Assembly (NCBI GenBank): GCA_003952965.2
Contig: CM025853.1
Span: 33,952,971 to 34,016,970, forward strand
Origin: Morella rubra
Taxonomy: Eukaryota; Streptophyta; Magnoliopsida; Fagales; Myricaceae
Direction of reading: 5' to 3'
Length of the DNA stretch: 64,000 nt
Each line of letters opens with the position of its first letter. Positions within the stretch are counted from its first letter, which is position 1. Positions 23,962 to 34,922 of the stretch are shown piece after piece. Position numbers and translations under genes: made by a program. A model generated the notes under the pieces. It did not search any database, was not told the origin of the DNA, and saw only the letters and a program-made list of their open reading frames with translations.

Positions 23962-25551
23962 ATGGTGGCTGTGTTCAACAAGGAGCTCTTGAGCTGGTAC
24001 CTAATCACCGTCAAACTCAGAGAAGCAGTAGAATCCGGAGTAGCGACGACATCTACTTCTTCTGCAGAACTCCCAGGACAAAATCAGGAGCTGCTGCAGA
24101 ATCAACAACAGAAACCATCAGAATCCATTGAAATTGTGATAAGAGATGATGCCGAAAATTGTGAAGAGGCAGACAATAGAGCAGATTCTGAATGGGTGAT
24201 CTCCATCAAAGAAAAGATTGACCAAGCTCGTCAAGACGACGCAGACAGTTCATGGGAAAAGTTGTGCATATACCGAATCCCCCACTACCTAAGAGAAGGC
24301 GATGACAAAGCTTATGTGCCCCAGATTGTCTCTATAGGCCCTTACCACCATGGTAAGAGACGCCTTCGCCAAATGGATCGCCATAAGTGGCGTGCCCTTA
24401 ACCATGTCCTTAAGCGCACCAACCATAACATAAAGCTCTATCTTGATGCTGTGGCAGAACTTGAAGAAAGAGCTCGCACTTGCTATGAAGGGCTGATCAG
24501 TCTTAGCAGCAATGAATTCATCGAAATGATGGTGCTAGATGGTTGCTTTGTGCTTGAGCTCTTCCGAGGTGTCGCTGAAGGATTCAAGCGTCTGGGGTAC
24601 CCTCGAAACGACCCCATCTTTGCAATGCGTGGCTCAATGCATTCCATTCAACGGGACATGATAATGCTGGAGAATCAGCTTCCACTATTTATACTGGACC
24701 GGCTCCTGGGAATTCAGTTGGGCAACCCAGACCAGCGAGGACTTGTATCCAAGCTAGCTCTCCATTTCTTCGACCCACTAATGCCAACAGATGAGCCATT
24801 AACAAAGAGTGATAGGAACAAGTTGGAGTCGTCACTCGGATATACAACGACCAGCTTTGACCCTTTATCGGATCAAGGTGGCCTTCATTGCCTTGATGTT
24901 TTCCGACGCAGTCTCTTGCGAAGAGGGCCTCAACCAGAACCTAGGATTTGGATCAAGAAATGGTCACATGGCAACCGCGTTGCAGATAAACGAAGGCAGC
25001 AATTGATACACTGTGTTACCGAACTCAACGAGGCTGGAATCAAGTTCAAGAAAAGGAAGACAGATCGGTTCTGGGATATTAAATTCAATAATGGAGTGCT
25101 CCAGATCCCAAGGCTCTTGGTCCATGATGGTACCAAATCCCTTTTTCTCAACCTCATTGCCTTAGAGCAGTGTCATCTTGATTGCGGCAACGAAATTACC
25201 TCTTATGTGGTCTTCATGGACAACTTGATTAACTCTCATGAGGATGTGGGTTACCTCCATTACTGCGGAATACTTGAGCACTGGCTTGGGAATGACGCTG
25301 TAGTTGCTGACCTTTTCAACCGCCTCTGTCAAGAGGTAGTTTTCGACATCAATGACAGTTACCTTTCTCCCTTGTCTGAGGATGTGAACCGGTACTACAA
25401 CCATAGGTGGAACACTTGGCGTGCGAGTTTGACGCATAATTATTTCAGTAGTCCCTGGGCATTTCTCTCAGTAGCTGCCGCTGTTGTCCTGTTGCTGCTT
25501 ACTTTTGCACAGACCTTCTATGGAGTATATGGCTATTACCACCCAAGCTGA
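23962..25551 (+). CDS. DUF247 protein C
   Basis: Single-exon DUF247 gene, 529 residues. It starts MVAVFNKELLSWYLITVKL, a start shared exactly with F, which supports the ATG choice. A Gln/Ser/Thr-rich variable stretch leads to DSEWVISIKEKIDQARQ (about 75), YRIPHYLREGDDKAYVPQIV, QMDRHKWRALNHVL, MMVLDGCFVLELF, NDPIFAMRGSMHSIQRDM, ENQLPLFILDRLLG, FWDIKFNNGVLQIPRLLVH and a C-terminal membrane helix ending YGVYGYYHPS. All family blocks are present and open. It is nearly colinear with F and more distant from B and E. Its role is unknown; single-pass C-terminal anchoring suggests a membrane location. Confidence 0.9.
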   Translation: MVAVFNKELLSWYLITVKLREAVESGVATTSTSSAELPGQNQELLQNQQQKPSESIEIVIRDDAENCEEADNRADSEWVISIKEKIDQARQDDADSSWEKLCIYRIPHYLREGDDKAYVPQIVSIGPYHHGKRRLRQMDRHKWRALNHVLKRTNHNIKLYLDAVAELEERARTCYEGLISLSSNEFIEMMVLDGCFVLELFRGVAEGFKRLGYPRNDPIFAMRGSMHSIQRDMIMLENQLPLFILDRLLGIQLGNPDQRGLVSKLALHFFDPLMPTDEPLTKSDRNKLESSLGYTTTSFDPLSDQGGLHCLDVFRRSLLRRGPQPEPRIWIKKWSHGNRVADKRRQQLIHCVTELNEAGIKFKKRKTDRFWDIKFNNGVLQIPRLLVHDGTKSLFLNLIALEQCHLDCGNEITSYVVFMDNLINSHEDVGYLHYCGILEHWLGNDAVVADLFNRLCQEVVFDINDSYLSPLSEDVNRYYNHRWNTWRASLTHNYFSSPWAFLSVAAAVVLLLLTFAQTFYGVYGYYHPS

Positions 25552-26568
25552 ATCTGCTCAGTCCAATCACCCTCTTTGGTTGAGTTTCAGCTACACACCG
25601 TAAAAACCCTGTTGTTGCCTTTTCCGGGGCAAAATGATTGAATGTGAGTTTTTAGCTGAATTCCCCCCCTCCCCCCTTCTCTCGTGTTACCATTAAAGAT
25701 GTAATTGTCAGTTATAAATATCTACTACGCGGCCACTATTCTTCTCTATGTCTAGCAATTTTGAAGGGTGAATAGCCAATGAATAAAGCTTTGAGAAAAT
25801 CGCTACTGGGCTTAGAATTGACCGACCTTTGGAGCATCATGCCCATAGAAGGACAGCAACTCCACCGACAGAATCAAATGAGTTATTCACCGTCCAACGA
25901 AAATGACAGCAATTTCCAACCGATATCAACTGCGTACACTGGCAATTGTTCAATGTCTCATGAAGTAAGCAACATCTCATGCTTTTCGCCCATTTATCCG
26001 TGCAAATTTTTCTAAATGTCTCGATTGCACCAACAGAGGGCAATGAGTTCTTTGCCGTTGCAACTCAAATCTCTAAGCTTACACCTCGGTAGTACATAAA
26101 ACATATTAACATAAGCCATTCAGATTGGTACCGAATTCAACATAAGCTTCCAAGACAGACTCTACTACGTACCCTGGAAACACTTGTTTCTCCAATTCAG
26201 ATTAAAGGTACTAAAGACAAATTAAGCACACCAAAGTCATTGATCAACTGGCTAATCCAGCTCAACCATTGTCCATAAATAAATATCATTTACTTGGAAA
26301 ATAACAAAGGAATGATTTTTAAGAGATCGAGAATAATGTAATGACTGTTCCCATTACGGGAAATACATGAAATATCTGGAGTTTTTTGTTTCGTATATTA
26401 TATCATTGATCCGGTTAGGAAGGACCTCTTGGGAGCTAATGATTACAAATACAATGCAAAAATGTACATGAAGCCAATCAACTACAAATAAGCATATCGC
26501 CCGCAATTATATGGCAAGAAAATGCCGGCTTCAACATAATCCTCGCAGATGAACGAAGAACAAGATCC
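25552..26568. other. 3' flank of DUF247-C up to the duplication junction
   Basis: This flank matches 39091-40131 after DUF247-F closely and ends at the same phrase, GAACAAGATCC. At 26569 it joins protease intron 2 sequence. It holds a 78-codon open frame at 25779-26015, listed separately. Nothing else is seen. Confidence 0.65.
25779..26015 (+). other. 78-codon open frame, copy 1 (possibly non-coding)
   Basis: Begins MNKALRKSLLGLELTDLW. An open frame of the same length with about a dozen substitutions lies at 39339-39575, in the matching place after DUF247-F. Several differences change the amino acid, so nothing here shows selection for protein. The phrase YTGNCSMSHE recalls protease [12 protein letters not shown], so it may be a very old protease remnant. 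I do not recognise a family. Confidence 0.2.
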
Positions 26569-27420
26569 GGTTTTCTTGGTTTGTTTGTTTATATACGGGT
26601 GTTCTTTTGGTCTTGGTTATTGCAGAAGAATGCTAAGGTTGTTAGCATCGATGGGTACGAAGATGTTCCGGCCTTTGATGAGAATGCGTTGAAAAAGGCC
26701 GTGGCACACCAGCCCTGAGCGTTGCTATTGAAACCGGTGGCAGGGCTCTTCAGCTTTACGACTCGGTAAGCTGACTTATGATTTTGTTTCTTTAAGTAGG
26801 AAGTTCTTGGCTTCAGTTGAACTGTCAAACAAAGAAATCTGCCATATGATCAGGCACCACAGTGGTGACTTATTCGTGTGCTTCAAATATTTTCAGGGCG
26901 TCTTTACTGGTGAATGTGGGTCAGCGCTGGACCATGGTGTGGTTGCTGTTGGATATGGCACAGAGAACGACAGTGATTACTGGCTTGTGAGGAACTCATG
27001 TGGAACCAACTGGGCCGAGCATGGATACATCAAGATAGAGCGCAACGCGGTTGAGACATACACTGGCCAGTGTGGAATCGCAATGGAGGCCTCGTACCCT
27101 GTTAAGACTGGCTAAAACCCAATTAAGATGGTTACCAGTGCTTGAAAAATCTTTTTGGATCTTTTGATCCATGGAAGATGACAAAGAAAGGTGTAGGAGG
27201 TGCAGGAAAGTGATGTTTCTGTTTGATTACCCATTAATTCCCTCACGGTTCATTGTTGTAGGCGCCCTTCATTCCTCTTCTGCCTAAATTTAGCAGAGGA
27301 TGATGACTGGGCTATTATTGTCCATTTGGAGATTGATCATTGTTGTACATAGCTTTCTCATTATGTCCAGACTGCACCTCAAGAATTGGCTTTGTCGCTA
27401 TCCAATGTCATTTCTTTTGC
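26569..27420 (+). pseudogene. cysteine protease pseudogene (exons 3-4)
   Basis: A copy of the 3' half of the protease at 10478-12370: end of intron 2, exon 3 (26626-26765), intron 3, exon 4 (from 26897) and 3' untranslated sequence. Exons 1 and 2, with the catalytic Cys, are absent because the duplication begins inside intron 2. Exon 3 has lost one base after CACCAG, giving an immediate TGA. Exon 4 is open but has Trp to Cys in the RNSWG motif and a CAA to TAA change that stops it at 27113-27115, after YPVKTG. It cannot make a protease. Confidence 0.9.
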
Positions 27421-27758
27421 AATGTTCACCAGAGGAGGGGGTGACTGAGCACCTCGATCCCGCTTTATCGGAGGAGTGCCCACGGCCAAGCCAGTGCAGC
27501 AAAAGAGGGCACACAAAGGTGGTTCCTGACAAAAAAAAGAGGTGGATGAGCGGGCGGACACCCACAGGTGGCGGCACGTTATAATTTCATTTAGCATGGT
27601 AGGGAGCTTTTTGTTATTTTGCATGCATGAATCGACTGAGACGAGCGACATGCGTGATGCTTTTTTCGTCCGCCTCGAGGTGACTTAAGCGACAGTTTGC
27701 TAACGCAATTTCGATGTAAGGTACCTAAATTATCAACTTTTGAAAGAGAGAACAGTTG

Positions 27759-27978
27759 AATTCTCTTTGGAAGCTTCAGTGGACGCCCAGAGATGGTAAT
27801 AGGATGGCACATCAGATTGCTCAATGGGGTTGGCCTCTATCTTTGTGTGGGAAAGTAGAAATTGGTATGCTGCCCCCCCGAAATTGTATTATGTGACTCG
27901 CCTGCCAATTTGAGCAGGGACATGAACAACATGATGCAATGCTAATTCCATGTTACTTAGAAAAAGAAAGAAAAAGAA
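27759..27978 (+). mobile_element. short A-tailed retroposon
   Basis: A 220-bp insertion ending in an A-rich tail (AAAAAGAAAG repeated) and flanked by a 14-bp direct repeat, AGAGAGAACAGTTG at 27745-27758 and AGAGAGATCAGTTG at 27979-27992. Block 1 has the empty site near 14381. These are the hallmarks of LINE-driven insertion. The body is not recognised and has no open protein, so it may be a SINE or a truncated LINE. Confidence 0.7.
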
Positions 27979-28392
27979 AGAGAGATCAGTTGGGATCAAA
28001 AGGTTTAGTAATTTTCTGTGTTAAGGTACCTTTAATCTCTCTACGTATTCCGTTATCTTCTGTTATGCATATCCGTGATATTCAATCTGATAATAAAACA
28101 CACAAAAAACAATAAAACTAGTTTCTCCATTTCAAAGTTATCTTCATTTCAATTATAGGAGGAAACATCAACAATCACCAACGTTCTCTGTAACTAGGTG
28201 GTATGTGGGTTGCTGGGTCAGAGGTTCGAGCGATTCGTAGGAAGAAACGGAGAAGAAGAGGGGAAACATCAATCTCTATTTCCTACCTTGGACCCACAAT
28301 TGCGCAGCCCTCTTTGACTATAGACTACACCTGCAGGCTGCAAGTCGTCTGGACATTCTGGATATTCAAATCAAGGAGGTCCATGAAGGCGT

Positions 28393-29642
28393 AAGAGTAC
28401 GCGTCACACGCGATTCGAATAGTCACCCTCCTCTGTACGCAATTAAAGACTGCTCTTCACCTCTGGGCCTTGGATTAAATTGGCTGCCCTGCCTTTGTGG
28501 AGGGGCTGATACGGTCTAATCCCCACAACCGCAGGTTTGGTCCTGTTATATAAAATTGAGTGAAAAAAGGACTGCTCTGGTTTTTGGGGTAAGTTGTAAG
28601 TGAATTAGAGAGAGCAAAATGTACAGGGTAGAGCTATATCCCAGCTCTCAAAGTTCACAGTTCACTACCTCATAGCACAAAACTCATTACAATAAAGGCA
28701 CAGCAAATCAGCAAAACCAGAGCATCAGACAGAGCAACAAAACAGAGTGTAGACCAGCAGTGGAATGAGTTTGCTTCTTATCTGCTCTCCACACCAGCGC
28801 TGCTACATAGGCCCCAGAATTCCAATCCATCAGCGGTATTAACCCTACTGCTAAGTTTCTCCAAAGAGCTCATCCCCATTTTAGCAATAAGGACTATATC
28901 ATTAAACGCCTTAATTATTCTTTTTGGGTTGCCCTGGTGACATCAAGCATTTCTCTCCTTCCAAATATTGAATATAGTAGCACCAAGCATGTCTTTCCTT
29001 ACCAGGTTCTTAAGTATAGTCACCTCTAAACACATGAGAACCCCAAATGATGAAAACCTCGCACGAGCATTGAGTTCTTAAGAGTTTGCACCTGTCAGAT
29101 AATAAAAACAGAACTTTTTGGGTGAACGGACAGTTAAAAAATAAGCTATCCATAGATTCAATGTCTGAGCGACAAATGCAGCACGCTGTATCTTGCAGTC
29201 AAGATCTCAGAGCTAATCAGTTCCCACCATCTTACTTACAGGCTAGGGGTCGTAAGGTCTTCCACGCGCACCTAACGGAGAACAAATCCTTGCTACCAGA
29301 ATCCAGTACACGGAGTGTTCCTTCGTTGGTTGGGGGTAGAGAGTCACTGGAAACTCTCTGTTCAAAGTCCCCACCACCCCCCCAACCCCACCCCCAATAG
29401 TGGATTGGCATTACCATTACCTCTTCCAGCTGAACCCGTCTACAATGGAGTCAACCTTGGCATTTAGACTTAGTTCAGCATTTACAATGTGAACTCTCCC
29501 AAGTCATTAAGACTGCTCTTTGCGCTCCTAACGGAGAACAAATCCTTGCTACCAGGATCCAGTACACGGAGTCTTCCTTCGTTGGTTGAGGGTAGAAAGT
29601 CACTGGAAACTCCCTGTTCAAAGTCCCCCCCGCCCCCCTCCA
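28393..29642 (-). mobile_element. degenerate LINE ORF2 fragment (zf-RVT region)
   Basis: On the minus strand the translation contains CCICRSDIESMDSLFFNCPF, the zinc-binding domain that follows reverse transcriptase in plant LINE ORF2, and then LGATIFNIWKERNA, also typical of that region. Upstream of it on the same strand is DSGSKDLFSVRCAWKTLRP, matching the segment that precedes the zinc domain. Stops and frame changes are frequent, so it is dead. It splits a copied DUF247-A flank: the sequence at about 28305-28380 is repeated at 29643-29720. Block 1 has no such insert. Confidence 0.65.
29271..29641. repeat. direct repeat of about 117 bp in the LINE fragment
   Basis: The segment starting CCTAACGGAGAACAAATCC at 29271 recurs at 29527, each running to a C-rich tract near 29388 and 29641. 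On the minus strand both encode the STNEGxLRVLDxGSKDLFSV piece of LINE ORF2. They are separated by about 140 bases that I cannot identify. Confidence 0.8.
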
Positions 29643-29831
29643 ATTGCTCAGCCCTCTTTGACTGTAAACTACACCTGCAGGCTGCAAGTCGTCTGGACAT
29701 TCTGGATATTTCAATCGTAATTTCCGGTTCAGCTTTTAGTCGTTCTATCCTCAACCAAAGGTGGAACAGGCTCAGGTCTACGAGGACTTGACCCAGACAC
29801 CTTTGAAGCCGTCGAGTCTGTAGTAGCAACA

Positions 29832-30061
29832 ATGGATGATTCCTCAGGATCTACAGGATTCAGCTGCCTCAGATGCGAAAGGAGGAGCAGTATGAAATTC
29901 ACGACTCTGCATTTACAAGTGATTCTTATGAAACTAGCGAAGCGGAAGACCAACCATCGGATTCTGAATGGATGATCTCCATTAAAAAGAAACTTGAGCA
30001 AGCGCGTCAAGATGAAGTAGACTGTTCACGGGCGGCGGTGTGCATTTACCGAGTCCCTTAG
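29832..30061 (+). pseudogene. DUF247-A copy D, truncated
   Basis: The first about 230 bp of a DUF247-A copy. The ATG context and MDDSSGST are kept, then 16 bases present in A (after ACAG, near 14925) are missing, which breaks the frame. The original frame is readable again from about 29873 (RKEEQYEIHDS, DSEWMISIKKKLEQA, VCIYRVP) and ends at a stop right after RVP, where similarity to A stops. The remaining about 1.3 kb of coding sequence is replaced by AT-rich DNA. Similarity to the A 3' flank resumes near 30490. Confidence 0.85.
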
Positions 30062-30490
30062 TAAAGAAATGTGTTATAACAAAGTGTCATGACTTATAGG
30101 TGTTGATATCGTGTATATTAAGTAAATTTCATCTTAAATGTTATGTTCATTAATTGATTGTCTATATCAAAGCCACGAAGATACTTTGTAAACTTAAGCT
30201 ATAAATTTTTACTCAATCAAGTCTATGCTGAATTGGATTTTGAGATTGTATATTCACACAAAGTTAATTGTGATTTGTTAAAGGTTATTGTTTTTAATTT
30301 TGATTAGTGAATTGATTTATGCATTTTTATTTTGTTTAAATAATAGATAAATTTTTGATAAAAAAAAAAAAACTCAATCAGCGTAGAATCATCTAATATT
30401 TTGAGAGTAGAAAATTTTTTTAACTTTAAGATATTTTTTGTATTATATAAAAAAAAAAAATTATCATTTTACTTTGAAAGTTTACCCCTA
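30062..30490. other. AT-rich replacement segment in DUF247-D
   Basis: About 430 bp of very AT-rich DNA with two A-runs (near 30360 and 30450) stands where the rest of the A-type gene should be. I see no coding sequence, inverted repeat or family match. It could be filler from a repair event or a transposon remnant. Confidence 0.5.
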
Positions 30491-30885
30491 ATCTTGGTTC
30501 CATCACTGAATACGATCTCCCCAATTTGGTTGAGTAAGCTACTTGAGTTTCAATACGCACAAAGTCTAAATAATTAGGGCCAAAGGATATAATGTGAGTC
30601 GCCATTACTCCCCCGACAACCTATAAGAAGCCGGTGTCCGGCTAAACCAATTCCCGTGAAAAGACACTTGACTTCCCTGGTAAATGACAGAGCAATAACG
30701 CGGACCCAAAAAAAACAGAAAGATAAGGGAATGTGGGCCTTTAGACCTTAGCCTCTGTTTGGCAACCACTCTTTCAAATTCAACAGTGGATTCCTCCAAC
30801 ATGATCATAATATAGGAAAAAACTAATTGTCCCATCACCGAGCGCGAAAGTAGTTGCTGATTCATTTTCTTTGGAAGTTTTTCAG

Positions 30886-31025
30886 GAATCAGCATTATGT
30901 GGGTCAGCCGGCGTAGACCATGTAGGTGTGGTCGTCGATGGATATGGCACAGAGAATGGCGCAGATCACTAGCTTGTGAGGAACTCAAGAGGAACTAAGA
31001 CCGCCTATAATTGTCTGCGTATAAA
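30886..31025 (+). pseudogene. protease exon-4 remnant 4
   Basis: The twin of remnant 1, downstream of D: CGSAGVDH, VVVDGYGTENGADH, LVRNSRGT. Here YGTENG is better kept than in remnant 1, but an extra triplet lies in the DHG region and a stop falls in the DYWLV segment. Confidence 0.7.
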
Positions 31026-31688
31026 TAATATTTGTCGATATTTTGCTCAAAAGTTATGTACTATAATCCGAATTCTCTATATATTTTAGACGAACAAGTT
31101 CTGTGTCGCATAGTAGGAAGATGGCATGCTTGAGGCTAATTATTTTGTGAAGAAAAAGTAGCGCGCCAAGAGATTCTCACCCGAAATCAAAACAATACAA
31201 ATACGTCATTTTATTACACAGATATTTGTTTGAGCTTTGGTTTGCTATTCCCTATAGTTGCCTCTTAGAATTTGACAATAGTTCAGATATTTGTTTCTCA
31301 AAACTTGGGAGACCGACAAAACCAACCTTAAAAGGAATTCTAGAACATTAAAATCAGAGGGGTCCATGATGGACTTACGTTGTATACAGGCTCAATAGTA
31401 TACAACATGGGCGGGCCCAACTTGCCCCCCAGATATTTTTTTCTTTCTCCCTCGTGCTGATCATGCCTCACCTACAATCTTACTGTCATTTGCTCAGAGA
31501 GTGAATCACGTGGATGCATATCGAACCAATAGTCAAAATTAATATGCAGAACTAGAGAAAGACGACTGACTGTTACCTTAACTTACCAACAAAGCTTTGA
31601 AGACCGAACCCCATTTCAACTGTGCTTTGAAGGCATTTTGTAGCTAAGCCAAACCAAGCCAACCCTGAGGAGTAGTGTCCACCCAAAG
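31026..31688. other. 5' flank of DUF247-E
   Basis: The sequence from about 31360 matches the upstream flank of B. The part from about 31140 to 31519 recurs at 35170-35551. It contains no gene. The last 50 bases before the ATG hold one copy of the unit that is multiplied at the start of B. Confidence 0.6.
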
Positions 31689-33239
31689 ATGGTCACCGTG
31701 CATATGGAAATGTATCTTCCTGAGTCGGACGGTGGTAACGGGGGGTACGTAGTGAGCGAACCACAAGAGATGACAATTATATTCGGTTATTCGAAGCTGC
31801 CGAAGAGAGAAAAGCGGCCGGGACCGCGAAATGGGGCAAGGAAAGCACTAGATGATGACTGGGTGATCACCATGAAACAAGATCTTAAGCAAGCGATTCA
31901 AGATGATGAGGCAAGGTCACGGAGAGATCTGTCCCGAGTCCCCCCTTTGCTACGGAGAGGAGATTCGGAAGCTTACGTTCCCCAGGTTGTCTCCCTAGGG
32001 CCTTACCACTATGGTAACAAATGCCTTCGGCAAATGGATCACCATAAATGGCGTGCCCTTAGCCATGCGCTCAATCGTGATAAAAAGCATAAGTTTGAGG
32101 ACTATCTTTCGGCCGTAAAAGATATTGAAGCAGAAGCGCAGCACTGTTATGAAGAGCCACTTCCTAAACTCAAGAAAAACGAATTTGCCAAAATTATGCT
32201 GCTAGATGGTTGCTTTGTGATTGAGCTCTTGCGCGGTGCTACTGAAGGATTCAAGGAACTCGGCTACTTGCAAGACGACCCCATCTTTGCATGTAGTGGG
32301 TCATTAATCCATTCTGTTCAGAGAGATATGATAAAGCTGGAGAATCAGCTTCCACTTTTTGTACTAGACAAACTCCTCGGACTTCAGTTAGATGAGTCAG
32401 AACAGAAAGGAGGTGTGGCGAAGCTGGTAACGGGTTTCTTCAAAACATTAATGCCCACAAATGAACCATTAACGAACAGAGATGGTAACCAGTCGGAGTC
32501 ACCAGATCACGGTAGCCTCCATTGCCTTGACGTCTTCCGAGACAGTCTCTTGCGCACGCGATGGAACAAGGGCAGAGGATTCTGGTTTAGGGTCGCAAAT
32601 ACTTGGGCTAAACTTGTCGAACCAATGCTGCAATCGACAATGACTTTTGCGGAATGTTTTGAAGGAGAACAGAAATTTGAAAGGCAGCAATTGATTCACT
32701 GTACAACCGAACTAAGAGACGCCGGAATCGATTTCAAAGAAAGGAAGACAGCTTGCTTCTGGGACATAAAATTCAAGAAAGGAACTCTCGAAATTCCCCG
32801 GCTCTTGATCCAGGATGGTACTAAGTCACTTCTGCTCAACCTTATAGCCTTTGAGCAGTGTCATCCTAATCGAGGCAATAAAATTACTTCATATGCGGTC
32901 TTCATGGACAACTTGATTAACTCTGAGCAGGATGTGGCTTACCTCCAGTCCTGTGGAATAATTAAGAACTGGCTTGGCAGTGATGCTGAGGTTGCTAAAC
33001 TCTTCAACGGCCTCGGTCAAGAGGTGGTTTTCGACAGAAGTCACAGCTATCTTTCCGGCTTGTCGAAGGACCTGAACCACTATTACGGCCGTACTTGGAA
33101 TACTTGGCGTGCGAGCTTAAAGCACAAATATTTCAGCAATCCATGGGCCTTTATCTCGTTCCTTGCCGCTGTTGTCCTGTTGCTGCTTACCCTTTTGCAG
33201 ACCTTCTATGGAGTATATGGCTATTACAAGCCAAGGTGA
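31689..33239 (+). CDS. DUF247 protein E
   Basis: Single-exon DUF247 gene, 516 residues, the block 2 counterpart of B without its repeat expansions. Blocks in order: DDDWVITMKQDLKQA (about 55), SRVPPLLRRGDSEAYVPQVV, QMDHHKWRALSHALN, IMLLDGCFVIELLRG, ENQLPLFVLDKLLGLQ, QQLIHCTTELRDAGIDF, FWDIKFKKGTLEIPRLLI and a C-terminal membrane helix ending YGVYGYYKPR, identical to the end of B. The ATG lies in the single-copy version of the unit repeated in B, which supports this start. A protease remnant starts 270 bp after the stop. Function is unknown. Confidence 0.9.
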   Translation: MVTVHMEMYLPESDGGNGGYVVSEPQEMTIIFGYSKLPKREKRPGPRNGARKALDDDWVITMKQDLKQAIQDDEARSRRDLSRVPPLLRRGDSEAYVPQVVSLGPYHYGNKCLRQMDHHKWRALSHALNRDKKHKFEDYLSAVKDIEAEAQHCYEEPLPKLKKNEFAKIMLLDGCFVIELLRGATEGFKELGYLQDDPIFACSGSLIHSVQRDMIKLENQLPLFVLDKLLGLQLDESEQKGGVAKLVTGFFKTLMPTNEPLTNRDGNQSESPDHGSLHCLDVFRDSLLRTRWNKGRGFWFRVANTWAKLVEPMLQSTMTFAECFEGEQKFERQQLIHCTTELRDAGIDFKERKTACFWDIKFKKGTLEIPRLLIQDGTKSLLLNLIAFEQCHPNRGNKITSYAVFMDNLINSEQDVAYLQSCGIIKNWLGSDAEVAKLFNGLGQEVVFDRSHSYLSGLSKDLNHYYGRTWNTWRASLKHKYFSNPWAFISFLAAVVLLLLTLLQTFYGVYGYYKPR

Positions 33240-33508
33240 ACCTGGTAAGTCCATACCCGGATGATCTTACAGTAAAAAGTTTGGTTGTCAACAAAACAAC
33301 TAAGGGCCAATCTATCTTTTATCAAGCTTTGAGCTAATCAATATTAGGCTTTCAAATTCACCGTTGGAGAATCTTATCCATAGCAATTCTACCACCAGTA
33401 CGAAAAGGAGGTTGCACTCCAGCATAATCCTCACATCAGAGCAAAGAAATTTTCCGTAATTATGTACTAAAGAAGTTACTGTTCGTTTCCTTCATTTTCC
33501 TTTTTCAG

Positions 33509-33624
33509 GGCATATGTACCGTTGACTCTACGAGTCAGTGCCAGTCCACGGTGAGGTTGCTGTTGGGTATGGCAGAGAGAACGCCGCTGGATCACTGGCT
33601 TGTGTGGTACTCAAGGAGAAAGAA
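33509..33624 (+). pseudogene. protease exon-4 remnant 5
   Basis: The twin of remnant 2, after DUF247-E, nearly identical in sequence. An acceptor-like CAG precedes it. Only scattered protease words survive (VAVGYG, WLV). Confidence 0.65.
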
Positions 33625-33995
33625 ACAAGGGCAGCCATCGTCTCTGATTCTGTCATATAGTCTGAATCTGCAATATATTCAACGACTCGAGTTCATGTGT
33701 TGCATAACTTGTACTAGGACAATATTCCTCTAAATGTCCTTGTTGCTTTCAAATTAGAATGATTATAGACTTGAACTCTGCTTTTCATTCTAATAGATTT
33801 GCTGAGAAGAATATTATGTTCCAAAATTTAGAAGAACCCAGTTATGGATCACTACAGCTGACATGAAAGACACTAATACGAGCAAGGCAAAGAGGATTGA
33901 TTCCTCCAACATGATCATAACATAGGAAAAAAAAAATTTCTCATCACTGAGCACTGAAGTAGTTGCTGATTCATTTTCCTTAGAATTTTCTTCAG

Positions 33996-34072
33996 GGTGT
34001 GTTTTCCGGGTAACGTGGTCAGCCGGCCTAGACCATGTGATTACTGTTGGATATGTCCAAGATGATGGAAAT
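33996..34072 (+). pseudogene. protease exon-4 remnant 6
   Basis: The twin of remnant 3. A TTCTTCAG end precedes a decayed GVFTGE...LDHV reading, with VGYVQDDGNE at the place of VGYGTENG. Confidence 0.55.
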
Positions 34073-34922
34073 GAACAAAGACGTCAGTCGTGAGACAGTA
34101 AAATCCAAGGGAAAATTAGTGCTCTGTTTTTTTTGTTTTTGGTGATTTTTGCATGAACGAATTCTCAAAGCAACCGCCAACCGGTCCCTTTTTATAGAGC
34201 TAAGGCCACCGCTCAGACACCCCACCACCTTACTTATTATCTCCCAAGGAAGTTGTAACTTCCTGTTCATTAAACGGCAAACCAAGGTGATCAGTTATGG
34301 GATGATCACCCCTGTTCAGCCAAGCACGGCACTGCTTCATTGCCATGTCATCCGATACAGCAGCAGACACACCCTGCATGGTTTAACTGGAAGGAAAGTA
34401 AAAAATAATAATAAGGAAAAAAAGAGATGAAAATAATTATATGAAATGTGTTATGCATTATGTTTATGCTTATTCAATATAAAGTACTATGTTAATTGAA
34501 ATAATCATTAATTCCAAAGAAAGAGTAAGAGAAAAGAATATATATATATATAAAGAAGCTGAACTTTTACCTGTGGATCAATTGTAAGGAAACAAGACAG
34601 GAAGAAACTTGTCCGAGCTCCCCCGACAACCTATAAGCAGCCGGTGTCTAGCTAAACCAATTCCCGTGAAAAGACTCTTCCCTGGTGAATGATAGATCAG
34701 CAATGACCCGGACCCAAACCAGAAAAAAAAAAACAGAAAGACAAGGGAATGACTTGTGGTCCTTTAGACCTTAGCCTCTCTTTGGATATTTTTTCATAAC
34801 CACTTTTTGAAATTCCAAACTGAGGCTTCCTCCAACATGATCATAACATAGGAAAAAACAAATTGTCCCATTACTGAGCACTAAAGTAGTTGCTGATTCA
34901 TTTTCCTTGGAAGTTTTTTCAG

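Noticed and set aside
26807..27115. 102-codon open frame as a working protease gene
   Set aside because: It is only exon 4 plus intron sequence of a copy lacking exons 1-2, with a broken exon 3 and an early stop.
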